64,000 nt of DNA from an uncultured Lachnospira sp. GTDB lineage: Bacteria > Bacillota > Clostridia > Lachnospirales > Lachnospiraceae. The stretch's first letter is position 1; the number at the start of each line of letters is the position of its first letter. Where the stretch lies: the NCBI GenBank assembly GCA_910585095.1, contig CAJUBU010000002.1, forward strand, positions 97,369-161,368, read 5' to 3'. The notes under the pieces were generated by a model. That model was not told where the DNA came from, searched no databases, and saw only the letters and a list, made by a program, of their open reading frames with translations. Position numbers and translations under genes: made by a program. This document shows, piece by piece, positions 36,987 to 45,625 of this stretch.

Positions 36987-37769
36987 TTATCTAATAAGCT
37001 GAAATATCTTCCTTGCATTTTCATTTGTCTTATCAATCACTTGTGTTGTACTTATCCCTTTTATCTGTGCAATTTTTTCTGCTATAAATGATATATTCGT
37101 ACTGTCATTGCGCTTTCCCCTATAAGGCTCTGGAGCAAGATAAGGGCTGTCTGTCTCTAGTAAGAGCTTATCCATTGGAATATACTCTACTGCCTCTATT
37201 AATTTCTTTGCATTTTTAAACGTAATTACACCGCCAATTCCAAAATAAAAACCCATATTCAAAAAATCTTTTGCTGTCTCTTTTGTATACGAATAACAGT
37301 GTACAATTCCGCCAACAGCGCTTGCATTCTCCTGTTTCATAATATCAATCGTATCCTGACAAGCATCCCTTGAATGGACAATAATAGGCTTTTTTACTTT
37401 TTTGGCTAATGCAATCTGTTCTATAAACCATTTGTTTTGAATATCTTTAGACGGACTTTGATAGTGATAATCAAGTCCGATTTCACCGACAGCCACTACT
37501 TTTGGATTTTTAACTGCATTTTCATACAACCATTCCATATCGCTTGCAGTAAGAGCTCCTACATCTGATGGGTGAACGCCAATTGCCGCATACACCTTAT
37601 CATATTTTGCTGCAAGTGCTAATGAATCCTTACATCCCTTTAACGATGCCCCTATATTAACGATAACATCAATCATGCCAGAATCGCCTAACATTTCCGT
37701 AAGTAAATACTCTCTGTCTTTATCAAATGACTCATCATCATAATGAGCATGTGTTTCAAATATTTTCAC
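36987..37769 (-). CDS. TatD family metal-dependent hydrolase / DNase
   Basis: About 260 residues of the TatD family (YabD/YcfH branch). Metal ligands are visible: HAH in FETHAHYDDE, Glu in AVGEIGLDYHY, His in PIIVHSRDA, His in GIVHCYSY and the late Asp in LLETDSPYLAP. Members are 3'-5' DNases or related phosphoesterases. A TTG at 37781 lies within the ribosome-site region; the GTG at 37769 begins the canonical KIFETHAHYDD and is preferred. It is the middle gene of the metG-tatD-rsmA operon, about 45 bases after metG. Confidence 0.93.
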   Translation of the reverse strand: MKIFETHAHYDDESFDKDREYLLTEMLGDSGMIDVIVNIGASLKGCKDSLALAAKYDKVYAAIGVHPSDVGALTASDMEWLYENAVKNPKVVAVGEIGLDYHYQSPSKDIQNKWFIEQIALAKKVKKPIIVHSRDACQDTIDIMKQENASAVGGIVHCYSYTKETAKDFLNMGFYFGIGGVITFKNAKKLIEAVEYIPMDKLLLETDSPYLAPEPYRGKRNDSTNISFIAEKIAQIKGISTTQVIDKTNENARKIFQLIR

Positions 37770-37816
37770 GCAAACATCCAAGCCTTTCTATAATTATATT
37801 GTAAAGTAAAATTTTT

Positions 37817-39802
37817 TTAGCAGATTTCACTTCCGCTGACAATATCTTTATCGACTGTCATTACAGAAAGATTGCCCTTATCGTCACCTGCCGCAAGTAT
37901 CATTCCCTGTGATTCTACACCACATAACTTGCATGGTTTCAAGTTTGTGATAACAGCAACTTTTTTTCCAACCATTTCTTCCGGCTTATAATAATTGGCA
38001 ATTCCCGAAACAATCTGTCTTATCTCTTTCCCCACGCGAATTTGTGATACAAGAAGCTTCTTTGATTTTTTGACAGGCTCACATTTTAATACTTCACCGA
38101 CTTGAATCTGTACCTTATCAAAATCATCAATCGTAATTTCGGATTTCTTTTCAACTTCTGGATAAACATCTTCCGTTTCTTCTTGAGCCTTTTGGAGTTC
38201 TTCTACTTGTTTCAATACATCTTCTAATTCCAGTCTTGCAAATAAAATTTCAGGTGATTTTGTGACCTTTATGCCAGATTCTCTAAGTCCAAATGTTCCT
38301 AAATCATCAAAATCCCTTACACCACTTGCAGGATTGTCTGGATATAACTGTGCTAATATTCGGTCTGTTGTTTCTGGCATAAATGGAGCTAAAAGATTCG
38401 CGCCAATTGTGATACTCTCCACAAGATTATACAAAACTTCCTGCAATCGCTCTTGCTGCGACTCATCTTTTGCTAACACCCATGGCATTGTCTCATCTAT
38501 ATACTTATTGCATCTTTTAAATAGTAAAAATATATTATAGATTGCATAAGAAACATGAAGTGTTTTCATATTTTCTTGTACCTTCTGTTTTACACTTGTA
38601 ACAAGCGTTTTTAACTGGGCATCAAAATCAAGGTTGGCATCACTGCCTGTCGTATCTGCGCCTGTCTTATTTACAACGCCATCAAAATATTTATTGGACA
38701 TAGCAATCGTTCTATTGACAAGATTGCCAAGCGTATTGGCAAGCTCTGAATTGATACGCTCAACAAGCAGTTCCCATGATATAACTCCGTCATATTCAAA
38801 AGGCATCTCATGTAGCACAAAATAACGAACAGCATCCACCCCAAACAATTTTACTAAATCATCGGCATAGATAACATTTCCTTTGGACTTGCTCATCTTG
38901 CCATCACCCTGCAAAAGCCAAGGATGTCCAAATATCTGCTTTGGAAGTTCAATATCAAGCGCCATCAAAAGAATTGGCCAATAAATCGTGTGAAATCTCA
39001 AAATATCTTTGCCAATCAAATGCAAATCTGCCGGCCAATATTTATTGAATTTTTCATCATTATTGCCGTCTGCATCATAACCAAGCCCTGTAATATAATT
39101 TGTCAATGCATCAATCCATACATACACCACATGCTTATCATCAAAATCAACAGGAACACCCCATTTAAATGATGTTCTTGACACACATAAATCTTGAAGC
39201 CCTACCTTTAAAAAATTATTCATCATCTCATTTTTTCTGGATTCAGGCTGTATAAATTCTGGATGTGTCTCAATATGCTTAATCAATCTATCTGCATATT
39301 TACTCATTTTAAAAAAGTATGCTTCTTCCTTTGCTGGCTGGCACTCTCTGCCACAATCTGGACACTTTCCATCAACGAGCTGTGATGGTGTAAAAAACGC
39401 TTCACAAGGCGTACAGTACATACCTTGATATTCACCTTTATAAATATCTCCCTTATCATACAATTTTTTAAATATCTTTTGAACTTGCTTTTTATGGTCG
39501 TTATCCGTTGTTCTTATAAATTTGTCGTATGACGTATTCATTAAATCCCAAATTCTTTTAACTTCTGTTGATACTTCATCTACAAATTCTTGTGGCGTCA
39601 CGCCGACTTCTTCTGCTTTTAATTCGACCTTTTGTCCATGCTCGTCCGTTCCTGTCTGAAAATATACATCATATCCTTCTTGTCTTTTATATCTTGCAAT
39701 ACTGTCCGCTAACACGATTTCATAGGTGTTGCCAATATGCGGTTTACCTGATGTATATGTGATTGCTGTCGTCATATAAAACGGTCCTTTATTTTGTGGC
39801 AT
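37817..39802 (-). CDS. metG: Methionyl-tRNA synthetase
   Basis: About 661 residues. It charges tRNA-Met and initiator tRNA. The class I signatures are KPHIGNTYE (HIGH) and DGKMSKSKGN (KMSKS). A zinc knuckle with CTPCEAFF and CPDCGREC lies between them. The C-terminal 110 residues (about 550-661, from DDFDKVQIQVGEVLKCEPV) are the appended EMAP/Trbp111-type tRNA-binding domain common in Firmicutes. The frame runs open to 39898, but ATG 39802 is directly behind GGGAGGAAAT. It heads the metG-tatD-rsmA operon. No T-box or SAM riboswitch motif is found in its leader; instead there are strong palindromes. Confidence 0.97.
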   Translation of the reverse strand: MPQNKGPFYMTTAITYTSGKPHIGNTYEIVLADSIARYKRQEGYDVYFQTGTDEHGQKVELKAEEVGVTPQEFVDEVSTEVKRIWDLMNTSYDKFIRTTDNDHKKQVQKIFKKLYDKGDIYKGEYQGMYCTPCEAFFTPSQLVDGKCPDCGRECQPAKEEAYFFKMSKYADRLIKHIETHPEFIQPESRKNEMMNNFLKVGLQDLCVSRTSFKWGVPVDFDDKHVVYVWIDALTNYITGLGYDADGNNDEKFNKYWPADLHLIGKDILRFHTIYWPILLMALDIELPKQIFGHPWLLQGDGKMSKSKGNVIYADDLVKLFGVDAVRYFVLHEMPFEYDGVISWELLVERINSELANTLGNLVNRTIAMSNKYFDGVVNKTGADTTGSDANLDFDAQLKTLVTSVKQKVQENMKTLHVSYAIYNIFLLFKRCNKYIDETMPWVLAKDESQQERLQEVLYNLVESITIGANLLAPFMPETTDRILAQLYPDNPASGVRDFDDLGTFGLRESGIKVTKSPEILFARLELEDVLKQVEELQKAQEETEDVYPEVEKKSEITIDDFDKVQIQVGEVLKCEPVKKSKKLLVSQIRVGKEIRQIVSGIANYYKPEEMVGKKVAVITNLKPCKLCGVESQGMILAAGDDKGNLSVMTVDKDIVSGSEIC

Positions 39803-39850
39803 TTTATTTCCTCCCATCTTCTCTAAAAATTTATTTCCGTAAGCAATGAG

Positions 39851-39880
39851 CCAAGTGCCGTGCTTGCACGAGCATTTGGC
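39851..39880. repeat. Strong palindrome in the metG leader
   Basis: GCCAAGTGC (39851-39859) pairs with GCATTTGGC (39872-39880), and CGTGC with GCACG nests directly within, giving a near-continuous 14-bp hairpin with a two-base centre. It would sit about 50 bases upstream of the metG start on the minus strand. Confidence 0.6.
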
Positions 39881-40056
39881 GAATGCCGTGAGGGTCAAAT
39901 ACCCCGCTGCTCTGTAGCGTTACAAGCTTGATATTCCGTTGCTTGTAGTAGGGTATTTGATTTTTCCAAGCAGTAAGCCAAACATTATACTTAAAGTCAA
40001 CATATCATTTCACTGATTTGTTTAGCATATTGGCAAATGCTATGAATGTCAAATAA
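39871..40056 (+). repeat. Direct repeat pair in the metG upstream region
   Basis: Two related blocks, GCATTTGGCGAATGCCGTGA then GGGTCAAATA (39871-39900) and GCATATTGGCAAATGCTATG then AATGTCAAATA (about 40025-40053), share about 22 of 30 positions. Each starts with its own small hairpin (GCATT/AATGC, AGCAT/ATGCT). They flank the long inverted repeat at 39894-39960. Confidence 0.5.
39894..39960. repeat. 67-bp inverted-repeat element upstream of metG
   Basis: TCAAATACCC (39894-39903) pairs with GGGTATTTGA (39951-39960). Inside, TACAAGC and GCTTGTA (39920-39947) make a second hairpin, and GCTG/TAGC may form a third. TTTTTCC follows on the plus strand. The shape is that of a small cruciform or MITE-like unit. 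The rest of the 456-base gap between metG and the lipoprotein gene, up to 40160, is AT-rich with a possible TATAAT at 40115-40120. Confidence 0.55.
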
Positions 40057-40160
40057 TAATGATTTATTCAATATACCACAAGAAAATTCTTATATCAAGA
40101 GTCTTTGCATATGTTATAATAATGTTGCAATAATTTAGTCTATACAAAATTTTCACATTA

Positions 40161-40242
40161 AACTTTGTGTTTATGCGTTGCTTGACACAAAGTTACTAAA
40201 AAAATTCTTTGAGTTTTTTACATTTTTATAAAAAAGCAACGC
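40161..40242 (+). promoter_or_regulatory. Structured 5' leader with pseudoknot, copy 2
   Basis: AACTTTGTGT (40161-40170) pairs with ACACAAAGTT (40185-40194), ten perfect pairs. The loop strand GCGTTGCTT (40175-40183) pairs perfectly with AAGCAACGC (40234-40242). A middle hairpin AAAAAATTC/GAGTTTTTT (about 40198-40220) replaces the different middle hairpin of copy 1. The element ends five bases before the GAGGAA ribosome site. Bases after the pseudoknot (AGAAATGRGGA) are also shared with copy 1. Confidence 0.65.
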
Positions 40243-40258
40243 AGAAATGAGGAATTTT

Positions 40259-42067
40259 ATGTTTTTCACCAAACAAACATTACCTAAAAAATTGCTGATA
40301 CTTCTTTTATGTGTCAGTATGATACTATGCAGCAGCTGTCAAAGTCCTTTTAACTCCAAACAAGAAAATACAACTGCTGCCAGCCATTCAGACAATCAAC
40401 AAGTCAATCAAGATTTTGATTCCTTTGTCAAAGAACTATTTTATAATACTGTAACTTCAAGCACCATATATCTTCACACCTTTTTAGAACACCCTGAAAA
40501 CTACGGAATTACAGAATATGATGTTACCTATGGAGACATTGATTTAGAAAACCTTGACGATATGAGCAATCTTTCGGACAGCTTATCACAGTTACTCTGT
40601 TATGACAAAGAGCAGCTTACTGCATCCCAAAAGATTACTTATGACGAATTAAAATGGTATCTTGAAACCGAGTTAGAATACAGCGACTTAGCATTATTAG
40701 AACATATCTTTTCTCCTGTAATTGGCGTTAATGTGCAATTGCCTATCACACTGGCACAATATGCTTTTAAAGAAGAAAAAGATGTCAAGGAATATCTTAC
40801 ATTGTTAGAAGATACTGACCGCTATTTTTCTCAACTAATGGCATATGAAAAATTAAAAAGTGAAAAAGGGTATTTTATGGAAAGTGGCAACGCTGAAAAA
40901 ATAATCAAACAATGTCAAGAATTTGTAAACGATTGCAATGATGGATTTCTAATAACTTCTTTTAAAGAACGATTGGACACTTTACATATCAATGATGAAA
41001 ATAAAATCAACGAATATATTGAAAAAAATAAAAAAGCAGTCAATGACCATGTTAAGAAAGCCTATCAGATTATAATCGACGGATTTAATGAAATTAAAAA
41101 CACAGGAAAATGTACGGGCGGACTATGCAATTATCCAAACGGCGATAAATACTACCAATATTTAATTGAATCGGATATGGGCTGGCAAAAATCATTAGAT
41201 GAATACGATGATTTTATCAATAAATATATCACCTATTTTTCTAATATGCTGTCCAAATTAATGACAGACGATATAACCCTTGCCTACCAACTTGAAAATC
41301 TTTCCTTTGGCAATAAAACACCTGAAAACATGCTTTCTGACTTAAAAAATAAGATAGCAAATGATTTTCCAGAACCTGTAAATGTAGGTTACAACATAAA
41401 ATATATTGCAGAATCTCTCCAGCCTTACGCAAGCCCTGCTATGTACTTTTTTCCGCAAATTGATGATTTAAATGATAATTCTATCTACATTAATCCCGGA
41501 ACCAATGATGCATCGGATTTATATACAACAATGGCGCATGAAGGATATCCCGGACACTTATATCAAACCACCTACTTTGTCAACACCAAACCTGATTTAA
41601 TCCGTCATCTTATATCACTTGGCGGTTATACAGAAGGATGGGGAACTTACTGTGAAGCACAGTCTTATATGTATGCCGAGACAGACAATACCAATTTAAA
41701 AATGCTTGCACAGGCAAACTTTTCATTAACAATGCTTATGTATGGAAAAGTTGATATTGGTATCAATCACTATGGCTGGACAGAAAATGATGTTTTTAGC
41801 TTTATTGAGACATTTGGAATTTCAAGCCGCTCCATTGCACATGATATGTACAATTCCATTGTTGCAGAACCAGGCAACTATGCAAAATATGTACTTGGAT
41901 ATATTGGATTTTTGGAATTAAAAGAGGAGGCTAAAAAACTCCTTAAAGATTCATTCAATCTCAAGGAGTTTCATCAATATATATTAGATATGGGACCTGT
42001 TCCTTTTAAAATGTTATTTGACAATCTAAACACTCTAACAATAAAGACAACCGCTTCCACAAAATAG
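40259..42067 (+). CDS. DUF885 family lipoprotein (putative zinc peptidase-like)
   Basis: About 602 residues. A hydrophobic signal (KKLLILLLCVSMILCSSCQS) ends in a probable lipobox Cys, so the protein is likely membrane-anchored outside the cell. The rest is a DUF885 domain with the family's zinc-site motif MAHEGYPGHLYQTTYF and a downstream Glu region (GGYTEGWGTYCE). The family is thought to be metallopeptidase-like, but activity is poorly defined. ATG 40247 overlaps the GAGGAA ribosome site, so ATG 40259 is used. The pseudoknot leader lies immediately ahead. Its 3' end overlaps the convergent J-domain gene by 33 bases. Confidence 0.88.
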   Translation: MFFTKQTLPKKLLILLLCVSMILCSSCQSPFNSKQENTTAASHSDNQQVNQDFDSFVKELFYNTVTSSTIYLHTFLEHPENYGITEYDVTYGDIDLENLDDMSNLSDSLSQLLCYDKEQLTASQKITYDELKWYLETELEYSDLALLEHIFSPVIGVNVQLPITLAQYAFKEEKDVKEYLTLLEDTDRYFSQLMAYEKLKSEKGYFMESGNAEKIIKQCQEFVNDCNDGFLITSFKERLDTLHINDENKINEYIEKNKKAVNDHVKKAYQIIIDGFNEIKNTGKCTGGLCNYPNGDKYYQYLIESDMGWQKSLDEYDDFINKYITYFSNMLSKLMTDDITLAYQLENLSFGNKTPENMLSDLKNKIANDFPEPVNVGYNIKYIAESLQPYASPAMYFFPQIDDLNDNSIYINPGTNDASDLYTTMAHEGYPGHLYQTTYFVNTKPDLIRHLISLGGYTEGWGTYCEAQSYMYAETDNTNLKMLAQANFSLTMLMYGKVDIGINHYGWTENDVFSFIETFGISSRSIAHDMYNSIVAEPGNYAKYVLGYIGFLELKEEAKKLLKDSFNLKEFHQYILDMGPVPFKMLFDNLNTLTIKTTASTK

Positions 42068-42781
42068 ATTACAGCAGGCATTGGCAAGGCACAATTTACA
42101 GCATACATCACCATTTGCTGCCTGTGTCCTTCCATATGCCTGTCCTCTGTCTGAATACCATTGTCCGCCGCTTTGAAGCTGTCTGTATAATTGCTGATAA
42201 CGCATGTTGTCTGGACTAAGCTCCACAGCATGTCTGGCATGTTCTAGAGCGGTTGCCGTGTTTCCTAATCCAGCATTAGCCTGCGCACTGTAATAATACC
42301 ATCTTCCATCACGTTCACTGATATTCTCAAGAACATTCAACGCTTCATGGTATGAGCCATTTCTTATATAATTAACAGTCGCTTGAAAATATCTGCCATT
42401 TTCATCATCACTAAAAGATTCCGCATAGCCTCCGCCAAAGCCAAATGGACCAAAACCCCAAAACGTACCAAAATCTCCATATGGGTTGCCATTATTTCTA
42501 TCATTTTGATAGTCTCCATCAGAGCGATAACGCCCGGTGTTTGGGCTGCCTGGGTTGCTTCCATAGGTGCCGTAGCCTCCAGAATAACCAGATTCACGTT
42601 CTTTCATAATCTGATTATATGCCTGCTGCACAACCTTAAACATCTCTTCTGCCTTATCCTTGTTTGGATTATTAATATTCGCATCGGGATGATACTTGCG
42701 GCTTAATGTTCTATATGCTTTTTTTATATCTTCTTCTGATGCATCTTCTGATACACCAAGCACTTTATATGGATTTGTCAC
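42035..42781 (-). CDS. J-domain (DnaJ-like) protein with TPR-like and cysteine-rich C-terminus
   Basis: 248 residues. The N-terminal J domain (about 1-70) has the HPD tripeptide in KYHPDANINN, so it can stimulate a DnaK ATPase. A Gly/Tyr/Asn-rich linker (about 75-125) follows, then a TPR-like helical segment (YHEALNVLENISERDGRWYYY), and a short tail dense in cysteine (CCKLCLANACC, CGSGC). It is not canonical DnaJ, which has a zinc domain in the middle. It overlaps the DUF5685 gene by 17 bases and is translated with it. Confidence 0.85.
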   Translation of the reverse strand: MTNPYKVLGVSEDASEEDIKKAYRTLSRKYHPDANINNPNKDKAEEMFKVVQQAYNQIMKERESGYSGGYGTYGSNPGSPNTGRYRSDGDYQNDRNNGNPYGDFGTFWGFGPFGFGGGYAESFSDDENGRYFQATVNYIRNGSYHEALNVLENISERDGRWYYYSAQANAGLGNTATALEHARHAVELSPDNMRYQQLYRQLQSGGQWYSDRGQAYGRTQAANGDVCCKLCLANACCNLFCGSGCLYC

Positions 42782-43604
42782 CTTTACTTCTCCGTTTCTT
42801 TATGCTAGAATATCGTATCCACACACCAGAATAAATGATATTCCTCAAAATTTCAACATCTTTTATTATCGGTAATCGTTCAAAATACCTCGCACACTGC
42901 GCCATAAGCGTATTTAACATGGTTTCAATAAATTCATTAAAATTCTCTTTATTTTTATAAAATTTTAAAACATTGTATCGATTCTCCTTTATATCCTCTA
43001 TCATATCATCATATGCATCAAGAATATAAATATACTTGCCTAAAAAGAAACCTATTTTTTCTAATGCTTCTTTCCATTCATCATTTTTTATTGCAAATAT
43101 AGTTCCCAGTATTGTCCCAAAACATGATGATACTTTATCAATATCTTTAGAATTATTTTTTTCATAAGTATGTAGCTTTTTAAATTCTTTTTGCAATCGC
43201 TTGCATTTTTGTGGATATTTTGCCAAGAGCATACGCATATTTTTGCGTATCGTCTCTGCCATCACTTTTTGAGAAACCTTGCGTTCATCATTCCAATCAT
43301 CCATACATTTATAATAAGTCATCAAAATATTCATATCTGCAACATAATCACTCACAAAACTGCGCCTTTTTTGATGTTTTCCTATTGGATGAACAATACA
43401 CCGCTCATTTACGCAAGATTCTTTAGGCTCATACAAGGCATTAAGCAATAATACTAAAAATGTCATATCATAACTGATTGTCAATCTACCTTTCATGCCA
43501 TACCGCTCGCCAAGTGCCTCACACAATCCACAATAATATGATTGATATATATCAAATTCTTTAAACTTTAGTTCAGGCTTATTTACCAACACATAACCAT
43601 ACAT
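42765..43604 (-). CDS. DUF5685 family protein
   Basis: 279 residues, largely helical, soluble. The start MYGYVLVNKPELKFKEF and the YYCGLCEALGERYG segment identify the DUF5685 family common in Lachnospiraceae and often next to a J-domain gene, as here. A segment LDAYDDMIEDIKENRYNVL recalls the Asp-rich helix of isoprenoid-synthase folds, and conserved cysteines (YYCGLC, CVNERC) may bind metal. Function unknown. It overlaps the downstream J-domain gene by 17 bases, suggesting the two proteins act together. Confidence 0.8.
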   Translation of the reverse strand: MYGYVLVNKPELKFKEFDIYQSYYCGLCEALGERYGMKGRLTISYDMTFLVLLLNALYEPKESCVNERCIVHPIGKHQKRRSFVSDYVADMNILMTYYKCMDDWNDERKVSQKVMAETIRKNMRMLLAKYPQKCKRLQKEFKKLHTYEKNNSKDIDKVSSCFGTILGTIFAIKNDEWKEALEKIGFFLGKYIYILDAYDDMIEDIKENRYNVLKFYKNKENFNEFIETMLNTLMAQCARYFERLPIIKDVEILRNIIYSGVWIRYSSIKKRRSKGDKSI

Positions 43605-43663
43605 ACACCAATCCCCTTATCTTCTACTCTGTTTACTGCATTCTCACAAAAAACGTATCCGTT

Positions 43664-43708
43664 AAAAAGGAGTTGTCGCAAAATTAAAATTTATTTTGCA
43701 ACAACCCC
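43664..43708 (-). terminator. Rho-independent terminator of the rhamnogalacturonan esterase gene
   Basis: GGAGTTGTCGCAAAAT (43669-43684) and ATTTTGCAACAACCCC (43693-43708) pair with two mismatches. On the minus strand the stem is followed by a run of five T. It begins about 30 bases after the stop codon. Confidence 0.85.
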
Positions 43709-43735
43709 TCTAAATTACATTCTTACTGCATAAGG

Positions 43736-45520
43736 TTAAAATCCAACATCCATACCAGCAAGCTTTTTCATAATAAGAACAGCATCGGCTGAATCTACTC
43801 CTCCGATCTTATTTACATCACTGTTTGCCTCATTAATTTCAACTTCCATTTGTGCAAGATATTGTTTAATCACAACACCATCACGCACATCGATTTTTCC
43901 GCTGCCATCAACGTCACCTAATAGAACTGTTGGAGTTGGTGGTGTTGGGACATCTGGTGGTGTAGTTTCTTTATAAGTTGTCAACTCCTCAACATTTTCT
44001 GGAGTAACCTCAACACCATCAATTAATAATTTTACATCACTGAATACTACTTTTGCCTTTCTTGCTGTATACATACCTACATATACATACTTTGAATCAA
44101 CTGAAGTCAATTTAAAATCAAATCCACCTGTCACAGTCTGTTCTGTGCCAAATGTACAAGCATAGCCATCTGGATTGCTCTCAATTTTTAAGTCATACGT
44201 ATTCCCGATTTCTACACCATTTTGCATTGTGCCACCATTGCCAAGAACACCATCTTTTCTCTTAATACAATTTAACGCACCGCCTTCAGCTGATTTATCT
44301 AATGATAAAACACCTGCTGCAACATAATCGGACTTAATGGCTTTATCATTCTTGTCAATATACATATCATCTCTTGCCATTAAACCAAAAGAACTTTGAC
44401 CATGAATCTCTATTGATTCTAGTTTTGCTTTTGCTGTTAATGTAAATTGGACATTTGAAGGAACTCGACAGTAATACATAACAACACCATCGGCACCAGA
44501 GCCAATCTTACCACCTTTATTCTTTGCATCTATTGTATAACTGTTTCCATCTGATGACAAAACAAGATTCGTCTTATTAGGAGAACCACCTAAATCACCA
44601 AAAGCTGTTGGACTCCATATTCCTGCTTTATCTCCTAAAATACTTGGCTTTAAGTTTGGGTCATATTCTGGCTCTACATAATTCGGATTTGAGACAAGGT
44701 CATTTTCCTTTGTAGGTGCAACTGCATCTGCCTTTACATGTTCTGAAACACCTGCAATATTTAAAGCTTTAATTGCCTGTGTAAGCATATAAGCATTATA
44801 CTTAGCACCATAAATATTTGTATGTGTATTATCTACACTGCCGCTTTTACTCCCCGTCCAAGCATGAAGATATAAAGTTTCTGCTGGTGTAAGCTTATCA
44901 TATAATTCTTTTGTCAAAGAAGTCATATCAACAACTGGAATGCTAAGTGTTTGACCCATATCAATAATAGCCTGCGGATAACTTCCTCCATTAGCAATAT
45001 GAAGCTTGCCATCATCCCATGTTGTCTCTGTTCTTCTGACAATCGGTGTACATACAATTGGTGTTGCACCTACTGCTTGTGCTTTCTTTACATAATTTTC
45101 ATAAAGTGAATTGGCAAAGCTTCCGCTTGTTGTGTAATCACCTGTTGGCGATGTATAACGAGTTGCATCATCTGCTTTTTCATCATTATGTCCAAAGCCA
45201 ATAATCAACACATCTCCCTGTTTCATACCATTTATCAATGTTTCATAATTTTTCTCTGTAAGAAAGCTCTTAGAGCTTCTTCCTGAAAGTGCAAGGTTTT
45301 GAACCTCAAATGTGCCATCCATGTACTCACCAATTTGTGTACCATATCCATATCTTGGATAATAATAATTATCTGTAAATGAACTTACTGTTGAATCGCC
45401 AACTACCCATATAGTAGGCTTTGTATCTGCTGCCTTAGCTGCCATGCCGCCAAGCTGTCCGCTTAACGAGGTCACTATAAACATGACAACAAACAAAAGA
45501 CTAAAAATACGTCTTTTCAT
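43736..45520 (-). CDS. Secreted rhamnogalacturonan acetylesterase-like SGNH hydrolase (CE12) with dockerin
   Basis: 594 residues. A signal peptide (first 30 residues, ending near GGMAAKA) leads to an SGNH esterase domain (about 33-255): block I VVGDSTVSSF, Gly in LALSGRSSKS, Asn in GFGHND and the catalytic pair in DNTHTN. These CE12 enzymes remove acetyl groups from pectin rhamnogalacturonan. A beta-sandwich region (about 290-510) may bind carbohydrate. The last 60 residues are a dockerin: first calcium loop DVDGSGKIDVRD intact, second DVNKIGGVDSAD lacking the usual Asp at position 5. It follows the large pectinesterase gene, with a terminator between. Confidence 0.9.
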   Translation of the reverse strand: MKRRIFSLLFVVMFIVTSLSGQLGGMAAKAADTKPTIWVVGDSTVSSFTDNYYYPRYGYGTQIGEYMDGTFEVQNLALSGRSSKSFLTEKNYETLINGMKQGDVLIIGFGHNDEKADDATRYTSPTGDYTTSGSFANSLYENYVKKAQAVGATPIVCTPIVRRTETTWDDGKLHIANGGSYPQAIIDMGQTLSIPVVDMTSLTKELYDKLTPAETLYLHAWTGSKSGSVDNTHTNIYGAKYNAYMLTQAIKALNIAGVSEHVKADAVAPTKENDLVSNPNYVEPEYDPNLKPSILGDKAGIWSPTAFGDLGGSPNKTNLVLSSDGNSYTIDAKNKGGKIGSGADGVVMYYCRVPSNVQFTLTAKAKLESIEIHGQSSFGLMARDDMYIDKNDKAIKSDYVAAGVLSLDKSAEGGALNCIKRKDGVLGNGGTMQNGVEIGNTYDLKIESNPDGYACTFGTEQTVTGGFDFKLTSVDSKYVYVGMYTARKAKVVFSDVKLLIDGVEVTPENVEELTTYKETTPPDVPTPPTPTVLLGDVDGSGKIDVRDGVVIKQYLAQMEVEINEANSDVNKIGGVDSADAVLIMKKLAGMDVGF

Positions 45521-45557
45521 AAATCATATCCTCCTTTTAAAAATAAAATTTTAACTA

Positions 45558-45607
45558 ATATGAAGCTGTTGAACAAAATATATTTTATTTATACAACAGC
45601 TCCATAT
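45558..45607 (-). terminator. Terminator of the pectinesterase gene
   Basis: ATATGAAGCTGTTG (45558-45571) pairs with CAACAGCTCCATAT (45594-45607) with one mismatch. On the minus strand a T-rich segment (TTAAAATTTTATTTTT) follows after a few bases. It separates the two esterase genes. Confidence 0.75.
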
Positions 45608-45625
45608 GGTTTAACTTAGATGAGG

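Noticed and set aside
39803..39900. T-box or SAM riboswitch ahead of metG
   Set aside because: The T-box AGGGTGG-type sequence and the SAM-I core are both absent from the minus-strand leader.
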